10,479 nucleotides of DNA from Acholeplasmatales bacterium (GTDB lineage: Bacteria > Bacillota_I > Bacilli_A > Acholeplasmatales > Anaeroplasmataceae): NCBI GenBank assembly GCA_017388605.1, contig JAFPIE010000086.1, positions 1 to 10,479 on the forward strand, read 5' to 3'. The notes under the pieces are model-generated. The model saw only the letters and a program-made list of their open reading frames with translations. It was not told where the DNA came from and ran no database searches. The translations under genes and the position numbers were made by a program. Positions 5,283-10,479 of this stretch are shown here, one piece after another. Each line of letters starts with the position of its first letter. The stretch's first letter is position 1.

Positions 5283-7127
5283 ATGATATCATATGTTTTT
5301 AACCAAGAAAGCTATTCGGATTTAAGTAGCTTAGCTAAAGCATATATTGATAATTTTGATTTAGGTATGGATGATATCTATGCCAATACAAAGGAACTAA
5401 TTAAATTTATTAAAAGTAGAATTAGTGATAAAGGAAAAGTTAAGAAATATATCAACATTTTAGCAGAAACAAAATATAAAAGTAACGCATTAACCTTTAT
5501 GATTTTTGAAATGACGGATCATAAGGAAATTATTATTGCTGGTGTAAAAATGGATTTATTAACCTATTTACAGGCATTAAGAGAAAACCCGGATCCAGCA
5601 AATAATATTTTATTTGCCTTCCTAGAGGATGGAGGTATTACCAAAACCTTCCGTGCATCCGGTGCTGACCCAAAGCTATGCCAGCATTCTCGTGCAATTG
5701 AAAGGAATTTTAGAAATCCATTCACTTATAAATATTTAGTAGCCTACTATGGCTATGAAACTAAGGAATCCTTAGATGGTAAGGTTAGAAGTATTGCCAT
5801 TAATGGTGAGGAATGCTTTAGAAGATTTTCGAATCTTGCAAGAAGTGAAGCGTTCTTAATTTCCTTAGCTCATAAGGCAGGATTCACAGACGTTATTGAT
5901 GCTGTAAATGATGAAAATCCAACCTTTGTTTCCTTAAAGCTTTTAAATAAGACAAAGGAAACGGAAGAGGATTATTTAAGAAGAATCGTAGATGGCTCAT
6001 TCTTCTTTTGGATGGTAGATAATTTTGATAAATATGATTATAAGCCAAAGGCTTTAAGAATATATAAGAGATTTGTTGAAATCAAAAAGGAATATGATGG
6101 CTATAAGGATCAAATTGCTGCAAGAAAGATTTCATCTATATCCTTTGATAATTATATTGGAATAGCGAAAAGATTATATGAAAATTATTTATATTTCATC
6201 TCTGCATATAAGAATGATTTAATCTCTGTAAAAAAGAAATACGATAGAGAAAAATATGATTTAAATAAGCCTTATGCTAGAACCTATATTTGTCAGGATT
6301 ATATGCAAGGAAAGGTTGTTAAGCTTTATACCCCACATGAGGGAATTGAACAAAAGGTTAATCCTTTAACTGGTGAGGTCATTGAAGAGGTAAGAAGCCA
6401 AGATACCTTAGATGATGTATCGAATGATGCACCAGATTTAATATTACCAGAGGATAAGAAAAAGGAATATGATATTAAGAAGCAAAGAAAGAATTTACTT
6501 GGTCAATATGGCTTTGCGAATGTTTCTATTATTATGGGATTAATTATGGTAATTCCAATGCTTCTTATGGTTTTAGTATTTAAATTCCTATCTAATGGTA
6601 GTGGTAAGATGGCTACTTTAGCAAATAATTTTGGTATTTTATTAAATTCCTATAGCCTATATATTGCCTTAGGTGTAGTTGTTATACTTATCCTTGCTGC
6701 AGGCTTATCTATGCTTTCGAATAAGAAGAGCCAATATGCTTTAAAGAAATATGATACTTTAGTAAATAATATTAATCCAAAGGATTTCTATCCTGAGGAG
6801 AAAATATTATACCAGCAGGAAAAGGAAGCTTTAAAGAAGCAATCCTTTAAATCCTTCAATTTCCCTGCTTTCTTTATTCAAATTTCTTTAGGTGTATTAA
6901 TTGCTTTTATATCCTTAGTTATTGTTGCAGTATTATCTATATTTATTCCATTCCTAGGAAGCTTCAGCAATAAGGTTGGACAAATAGATTCTATAATCGT
7001 ATTATCCTTAGGATTACTTTTAGGAATTATCTTTGGAATGCTTTTCCAAAGAAAGAATAGTATTATGAGCATTTTATTTGCTTTTGTTGTACTAATTTTA
7101 TGCACAACTTTAGTTATTGCTATGTAA
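5283..7127 (+). CDS. Unrecognised membrane protein: large soluble N-terminal region plus five C-terminal membrane helices
   Basis: I do not recognise a named family. The 614-residue product has no signal peptide. Residues 1-410 are soluble and mixed helix/strand, rich in Lys, Tyr and Asp; the linker at about 355-405 is charged and low in hydrophobics. Five hydrophobic segments follow at about 413-435, 455-477, 528-556, 570-588 and 592-612, with a charged loop at 480-525. With the N-terminal part cytoplasmic, the tail ends outside or within the membrane. Three segments of the N-terminal part look alike: strand, short turn, then a helix with L..LA spacing (VFNQESYSDLSSLAKAYI, III-AG-VKMDLLTYLQAL, IAINGEECFRRFSNLARS). 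No catalytic motif, ATP loop or metal cluster is apparent. The start is supported by AGGGGG at 5273-5278. It lies 12 bp after dtd and 12 bp before rimO, in the stringent-response operon. Base and codon use match the neighbours, so there is no sign of recent transfer. Confidence 0.9.
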   Translation: MISYVFNQESYSDLSSLAKAYIDNFDLGMDDIYANTKELIKFIKSRISDKGKVKKYINILAETKYKSNALTFMIFEMTDHKEIIIAGVKMDLLTYLQALRENPDPANNILFAFLEDGGITKTFRASGADPKLCQHSRAIERNFRNPFTYKYLVAYYGYETKESLDGKVRSIAINGEECFRRFSNLARSEAFLISLAHKAGFTDVIDAVNDENPTFVSLKLLNKTKETEEDYLRRIVDGSFFFWMVDNFDKYDYKPKALRIYKRFVEIKKEYDGYKDQIAARKISSISFDNYIGIAKRLYENYLYFISAYKNDLISVKKKYDREKYDLNKPYARTYICQDYMQGKVVKLYTPHEGIEQKVNPLTGEVIEEVRSQDTLDDVSNDAPDLILPEDKKKEYDIKKQRKNLLGQYGFANVSIIMGLIMVIPMLLMVLVFKFLSNGSGKMATLANNFGILLNSYSLYIALGVVVILILAAGLSMLSNKKSQYALKKYDTLVNNINPKDFYPEEKILYQQEKEALKKQSFKSFNFPAFFIQISLGVLIAFISLVIVAVLSIFIPFLGSFSNKVGQIDSIIVLSLGLLLGIIFGMLFQRKNSIMSILFAFVVLILCTTLVIAM

Positions 7128-7139
7128 TGAGGTAAATTT

Positions 7140-8447
7140 ATGAATGTATATATGGTGAGCCTTGGCTGTGCTAAAAACCAGGTAGACTCAGAAATGATTT
7201 TAGGAGCAATGAAGGATTCTATAACCTTAGTAGAATCTCCTATAGATGCAAATTTAATATTGATTAATACCTGTGCCTTTATAGAGCCTGCAAGAAAGGA
7301 AGCTATTGATACGATTCTTCAAATGGCAGATTATAAAAAGAATGGAGCTAAGCTTGTTGTACTTGGATGCCTACCTCAAAGATACAAGGATGAAATCATC
7401 AAGCTTCTACCAGAAGTAGATCGCTTTATAACCATAGATGAATATAGAAATATCGCAAAGATTATTGAAGGTGTAATGAAGGGTGATTATAAGATTCAAG
7501 GAGAATATTCTCCATTAAATCGTATATATTCCACTCCAAGCTATATGAGATATATTAAAATCTCAGAGGGCTGCCAAAACCATTGTGCCTTTTGTGCAAT
7601 TCCTTTAATTCGTGGTACCCTAAAAAGTAGGCCTATGGAATCGATTATAGAGGAAGTAAAAAATGAAGTAGCAAGTGGTGTATATGAGATTAATTTAATC
7701 TCTCAGGATACAACCAAATATGGCTATGATTTATATGATAAGAAGCTAATGATTGTACCTCTTTTAGAGGAATTATGCAAAATTGATGGTGATTTTAAGA
7801 TTCGTTTATTATATTTATATCCAGATATTGTAACCGATGAGCTTATTGAATTTATTAAAACACATGATAAGGTTATGCCTTATTTTGATATTCCAATTCA
7901 GCATTCTGAGGACCATATTTTAAAGAAGATGGTAAGAAGAGGTATGAAGGATTATCTATTAAATCTATTTAAAAAGATTAAAACAGAAATTCCTAATGCT
8001 ATTCTTCGTACTACCTTAATTGTTGGATTCCCTTACGAGGAGGAAGAGGATATTGATCATTTAATCGAATTTATGAATGAGGTTAGATTTGATCGTCTTG
8101 GTGCATTTACCTTCTCCTTAGAGGAAGGTACAGCTGCAGAAAAATATCCAAATGTTATTCCTTTTGATGTAAAACAAAAGCGTTATGAAAGAGTAATGGA
8201 GGCTCAATCTAAGATTGCTTTAGAAAAGAATAAGGCAATGATTGGTAAGGTTATAGAGGATGCCTTTATTATTGGATATGATGAGGAATCCTTTATGTAT
8301 GTTGCAAGAAGCTATCAATATGCCCCTGATGAGGTAGATGGTGCAATCTTTGTTGCAGCACATTATGAGCTTTCGCTTGGACAAAGGGTTAAGGTTAAAA
8401 TTATGGATTGTGATGAATATACCTTAACCGGTGAGCAATGTGAATAA
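7140..8447 (+). CDS. rimO: Ribosomal protein S12 (aspartate) methylthiotransferase, radical SAM
   Basis: RimO adds a methylthio group to a conserved aspartate of ribosomal protein S12, using two iron-sulfur clusters and S-adenosylmethionine. The 435-residue product begins MNVYMVSLGCAKNQVDSE, the RimO form of the N-terminal motif; MiaB and MtaB differ at CAKNxVDSE. Cys10, Cys45 (INTCAF) and Cys77 (VLGCLPQ) would hold the auxiliary cluster. The radical-SAM motif is CQNHCAFC (C145, C149, C152), followed by the conserved IPLIRG. The C-terminal 65 or so residues fit a TRAM domain. The start has TGAGGT at 7128-7133, 6 bases upstream. Bacillus subtilis carries MiaB and MtaB rather than RimO, so RimO in a low-GC Gram-positive setting is informative about lineage. 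The 3' end overlaps the HAD gene. Confidence 0.95.
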   Translation: MNVYMVSLGCAKNQVDSEMILGAMKDSITLVESPIDANLILINTCAFIEPARKEAIDTILQMADYKKNGAKLVVLGCLPQRYKDEIIKLLPEVDRFITIDEYRNIAKIIEGVMKGDYKIQGEYSPLNRIYSTPSYMRYIKISEGCQNHCAFCAIPLIRGTLKSRPMESIIEEVKNEVASGVYEINLISQDTTKYGYDLYDKKLMIVPLLEELCKIDGDFKIRLLYLYPDIVTDELIEFIKTHDKVMPYFDIPIQHSEDHILKKMVRRGMKDYLLNLFKKIKTEIPNAILRTTLIVGFPYEEEEDIDHLIEFMNEVRFDRLGAFTFSLEEGTAAEKYPNVIPFDVKQKRYERVMEAQSKIALEKNKAMIGKVIEDAFIIGYDEESFMYVARSYQYAPDEVDGAIFVAAHYELSLGQRVKVKIMDCDEYTLTGEQCE

Positions 8448-9189
8448 TATATTTTTATTTGACATTGATGGTACATTATCGATAAATGGTATCATACCAG
8501 AATCCGCAAAGGAAATTATAAAAAGAATTAGAAATAAGGGTGATTTGGTTTTACTTGCTACAGGTAGATGTAAATTCCAAATGAGACCTATTGAAGAAAT
8601 TATAGAAACAGATGGAGCCATCATGAATAATGGTGGCTATATTGTTGTAAAGGATAAGGTAATTGCTAAGCATCCTATATCTAAGGATGCTATAAAAAGA
8701 TTATTTGATATGGGATTTAAAACAGCCCTATTAAATGAGAAATATTATGCAAGAATCGATTGTGATAAAATCTATAAGGAATTTTCCGATTATTTTAAGG
8801 TGCCAGAGGCTACCCTATATCCAAAGGATATATTAAAGGAGGATATGTATTCCTTAGGTGTATATAGCTATCATGCAGATACATTCCCTAAGGAATTATT
8901 TCCTGAAATCGATTTTGTGCGTGTTGCACCCCTAGGCTTTGATGTCATTGCCCATGGAATATCTAAAGGGAGTGCGGTATTAGATTTAAGAAAAATCTAT
9001 AAGGATGCAAGAATTATCGCATTTGGCGATAATTATAATGATTTAGAAATGCTTAAGGAAGCTGATATATCTATTGTAGTACCTACTGCACCAATGGAAG
9101 TACAAAAGGTAGCTTCCTTTGTTACAAAAAATCCTTTAGAGGATGGCATTGCCTATGCAATTAAGGAGTTTTTAAAATATGAAGATTAA
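8440..9189 (+). CDS. HAD-superfamily hydrolase, Cof type (subfamily IIB)
   Basis: Probably a cytoplasmic phosphatase of a sugar phosphate, nucleotide or cofactor; the substrate cannot be read from sequence. From the GTG at 8440 the product has 249 residues, normal for Cof-type proteins. HAD motif I is FDIDGT (nucleophile D8, acid D10), motif II is ATGR (T41), motif III lysine is in HGISKGSAV (K176), and motif IV is GDNYNDLEML (D197, D201). A cap of about 90 residues between motifs II and III fits the C2 cap. The start could be GTG 8440, with GGTGA at 8430-8434 and 5-base spacing, or the in-frame GTG at 8431, which has no SD; I prefer 8440. The start overlaps the end of rimO by 8 bp, and the stop overlaps trmL by 11 bp, suggesting coupled translation. 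Confidence 0.9.
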   Translation: MNNIFLFDIDGTLSINGIIPESAKEIIKRIRNKGDLVLLATGRCKFQMRPIEEIIETDGAIMNNGGYIVVKDKVIAKHPISKDAIKRLFDMGFKTALLNEKYYARIDCDKIYKEFSDYFKVPEATLYPKDILKEDMYSLGVYSYHADTFPKELFPEIDFVRVAPLGFDVIAHGISKGSAVLDLRKIYKDARIIAFGDNYNDLEMLKEADISIVVPTAPMEVQKVASFVTKNPLEDGIAYAIKEFLKYED

Positions 9190-9757
9190 TGTTGTATTAT
9201 ATCATCCAGAAATTCCACAAAATACAGGTAATATTATGAGAAGCTGTGTTGGCTTTCATGCAAAGCTTCACTTGATTCGTCCACTAGGCTTTAAGCTTGA
9301 TGAGGCAAGAATGAGAAGAGCTGCCTTAGATTATTTTGATTATTTGGAATATGAGGCATATGATGATTGGGATGATTTTAAAAGTAAAAATAAGGGTAAA
9401 TTTTATTATTTAACTCGCTATGGTCATAAATCTCCATCCACAATAAATTTTAAAGAGGATGCAAAGGATTCGGATATCTATTTAGTTTTTGGTGCAGAAT
9501 CTACAGGTATTGCTTATGATATCCTAAAGGACAATTTAAAGGATTGCTATAGAATTCCTACAACAGATAAAATTAGAAGTCTTAATTTATCAAATTGTGC
9601 TGCCATTATGCTATTTTTAGCAAGTGAGGCAATAAATGATGAATCTATTGTCGTAACACATGAACCAGACTCCATGAAGGGTGAAAACTTTATTGATGAT
9701 TTAGATTTAAAGGAATTAGATATCGTCCATAGAGAATATGATCATAAAGGGGAATAA
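9179..9757 (+). CDS. trmL: tRNA (cytidine/uridine-34-2'-O)-methyltransferase TrmL, SPOUT class, with C-terminal extension
   Basis: TrmL (YibK/CspR family) methylates the ribose of the wobble base of tRNA-Leu isoacceptors with S-adenosylmethionine. The knotted SPOUT core is clear: VVLYHPEIPQNTGNIMRSC (5-23, N15), LHLIRPLGF (30-38), MRRAALDYFDYL (45-56), LVFGAESTGI (102-111) and IPTTDKIRSLNLSNCAAIML (126-145), the last two forming the cofactor-binding knot. The product has 192 residues against about 155-160 usual; the excess is an acidic tail from about 160 containing FIDDLDLKELDIVHREYDHKGE in two parts (171-180 and 181-192). AAGGAG at 9163-9168 supports the ATG at 9179, inside the end of the HAD gene. 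It is followed one base later by the thioredoxin gene. Confidence 0.94.
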   Translation: MKINVVLYHPEIPQNTGNIMRSCVGFHAKLHLIRPLGFKLDEARMRRAALDYFDYLEYEAYDDWDDFKSKNKGKFYYLTRYGHKSPSTINFKEDAKDSDIYLVFGAESTGIAYDILKDNLKDCYRIPTTDKIRSLNLSNCAAIMLFLASEAINDESIVVTHEPDSMKGENFIDDLDLKELDIVHREYDHKGE

Positions 9758-9758
9758 T

Positions 9759-10061
9759 ATGATTTTAACAGGTGATAATTTTAAAGAATTCATTACAAAG
9801 GATTCACTTTCTGTTGTAGATTTTTGGGCACCATGGTGCGCTCCTTGTAGAATGCTTACTCCCATTTTAGAGGAAATCGAAAATGAGGGGATTGCAACTT
9901 TTGGAAAGGTGAATGTTGATGAAGAAGAGGCTATAGCCTTAGCCTTTGGTATTCAAAATATTCCAACCCTTATGGTATTTAAAAATGGAAAAATATTAGG
10001 TAAGAAGGTTGGCTTCCTACCTAAAGGTGCTATTATAAATTGGTTAAATAGCTTGAAATAA
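9759..10061 (+). CDS. trxA: Thioredoxin
   Basis: A small cytoplasmic disulfide reductase that passes electrons from thioredoxin reductase to protein disulfides. The 100-residue product has the redox motif WCAPC (C27, C30) inside DFWAPWCAPCRML, KVNVDEE, the cis-proline in NIPTLMVF (P69) and a terminal amphipathic helix. The canonical motif is WCGPC; the Ala variant is known among bacterial thioredoxins and may shift the redox potential slightly. The start is ATG 9759 with AAAGGGG at 9746-9752; a longer reading from ATG 9738 would place the SD inside the gene and adds seven residues (MIIKGNN) without family support. It is the last gene of the predicted operon. Its stop codon is partly inside the terminator stem. 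Confidence 0.95.
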   Translation: MILTGDNFKEFITKDSLSVVDFWAPWCAPCRMLTPILEEIENEGIATFGKVNVDEEEAIALAFGIQNIPTLMVFKNGKILGKKVGFLPKGAIINWLNSLK

Positions 10062-10085
10062 GAATGCGTAACGCATTCTTTTTTT
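10060..10085 (+). terminator. Strong intrinsic terminator after the thioredoxin gene
   Basis: AAGAATGCG (10060-10068) pairs perfectly with CGCATTCTT (10072-10080) around a TAA loop. A run of T from 10079 to 10085 follows. The left arm uses the last two bases of the trx stop codon, so the operon ends with almost no 3' untranslated sequence before the hairpin. Confidence 0.9.
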
Positions 10086-10120
10086 CTCAATTTTTGCTTA
10101 ATGCTTTCATATTATCTATG

Positions 10121-10129
10121 TGGTATTAT
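10121..10129 (+). promoter_or_regulatory. Candidate extended -10 promoter of the recQ-type gene
   Basis: TATTAT at 10124-10129 is preceded by TGG at 10121-10123, an extended -10 pattern. No convincing -35 box is seen at 16-18 bases (ATGCTT at 10101-10106 is poor). The start site would fall near 10135-10137, at the ATG of the next gene. Confidence 0.45.
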
Positions 10130-10135
10130 ATGCTT

Positions 10136-10479
10136 ATGGATAAATTAGATATATTAAAAAAATACTATGGATATAGTAAATTAAAGAAGGAGCAGGCAAC
10201 GATTATCGATGCTGTATTAAACAATAATGATATTATAGGATTACTTCCAACAGGCTATGGTAAATCTGTCACATTCCAGATCCCTGCATTATTATTAGAT
10301 GGAATAACGATAGTAATTACCCCCTTAATTGCATTAATGCAAGATCAGGTAAGGAATCTAAAGGATAAGATGATTCCCGCAGCATATATTAATTCCTTAT
10401 TAGATAAAGAGGAAGTAGATAATGTCTATAGAAAGCTTAGAAGAGGAGATATTAAAATATTATATGTTTCAGCAGAAAG
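10136..10479 (+). CDS. recQ: RecQ-family ATP-dependent DNA helicase, N-terminal part (3' end outside window)
   Basis: The frame is open to the window end, giving 114 residues of the first RecA-like domain of a superfamily 2 helicase that unwinds DNA 3' to 5' in recombination and fork repair. Motif 0 is YGYSKLKKEQATII (Q20), motif I is LLPTGYGKS (37-45; most RecQ proteins have GGGKS or GAGKS, WRN also has GYGKS), motif Ia is VITPLIALMQDQV (60-72), then AAYINS and motif Ib-like LYVSAE at the edge. The start is most likely ATG 10136, since RecQ proteins begin a few residues before LKKYYGY. In-frame ATGs at 10130 and 10118 overlap the -10 box. No SD is visible before any of them. RQC and HRDC domains, which would separate RecQ from short RecQ-like proteins, are out of view. 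Confidence 0.88.
   Translation, partial: MDKLDILKKYYGYSKLKKEQATIIDAVLNNNDIIGLLPTGYGKSVTFQIPALLLDGITIVITPLIALMQDQVRNLKDKMIPAAYINSLLDKEEVDNVYRKLRRGDIKILYVSAE

Larger units (their letters stand above)
2045..10085 (+). other. Predicted eight-gene transcription unit: apt-rel-dtd-membrane protein-rimO-HAD-trmL-trx
   Basis: All eight genes are on one strand. Junctions are +31, -1, +12, +12, -8, -11 and +1 bp in order, no hairpin-plus-U-tract lies inside, and the unit is bracketed by an extended -10 promoter and a strong terminator. Overlapping starts at dtd, the HAD gene and trmL suggest translational coupling. A long mRNA of about 8 kb is predicted; internal promoters inside coding sequence cannot be excluded. 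Confidence 0.7.

Noticed and set aside
5282..5293. Palindrome TATGATATCATA over the start codon of the membrane protein
   Set aside because: No loop is possible for an RNA hairpin of use, and short A/T-rich palindromes are expected by chance.
6878..7105. Minus-strand reading frame in the membrane-helix region
   Set aside because: Antisense of hydrophobic codons gives a Lys/Ile/Asn-rich product with no start signal.
8424..8624. Minus-strand reading frame across the rimO/HAD junction
   Set aside because: Antisense shadow without SD or recognisable domain.
9738..9758. Longer thioredoxin start at ATG 9738
   Set aside because: The SD AAAGGGG at 9746-9752 lies downstream of it and serves ATG 9759.

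Overview
The window is AT-rich and densely coding, with strong Shine-Dalgarno (SD) sequences of the GGAGG type. Its gene set (RNase J, RarA, the apt-rel-dtd series) points to a low-GC Gram-positive: Bacillota, or a relative near Erysipelotrichia or Mollicutes. I cannot place it more precisely. UGA is not read as Trp in any of the ten genes whose 3' end is visible, and all ten end in TAA, so the ordinary bacterial code is used.

Layout. (1) Bases 1-699 are the 3' part of an RNase J-type gene whose visible half lacks both beta-CASP active-site histidines. It converges tail to tail with rarA (minus strand, 1928-696). The two stop codons overlap, and one hairpin (685-712) can terminate transcription from both sides. 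(2) The 150-bp divergent region between rarA and apt holds a promoter for each direction, an inverted repeat over the apt -10 box, and a hairpin whose loop is the apt SD. (3) From about 2051 to 10085 runs what looks like a single eight-gene operon: apt, rel (relA/spoT homologue), dtd, an unrecognised five-helix membrane protein, rimO, a Cof-type HAD phosphatase, trmL and a thioredoxin. Gaps are 31 bp or less, three junctions overlap, and a strong terminator follows. (4) A RecQ-type helicase gene starts at about 10136 and leaves the window. Its best promoter would make a leaderless or nearly leaderless mRNA.

How the genes fit together. The core apt-rel-dtd order is familiar from Bacillota and links purine salvage, the (p)ppGpp alarmone switch and removal of D-amino acids from tRNA. 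The downstream part adds two modifiers of the translation apparatus: RimO acts on ribosomal protein S12 and TrmL on the tRNA wobble base. It also adds a phosphatase and a disulfide reductase. The operon therefore reads as a growth-control and translation-quality unit, with one uncharacterised membrane protein embedded in it as the main unknown. The flanking genes rarA and recQ both belong to replication-fork repair.

The points most worth a second look are the degenerate RNase J, the unknown membrane protein with its apparent repeated N-terminal element, the SD-in-loop hairpin at the head of the stringent-response operon, the possible leaderless recQ, and a strong dependence of the codon third base on the following base (AAG before G). 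I saw no tRNA, rRNA, CRISPR array, insertion sequence or phage gene.
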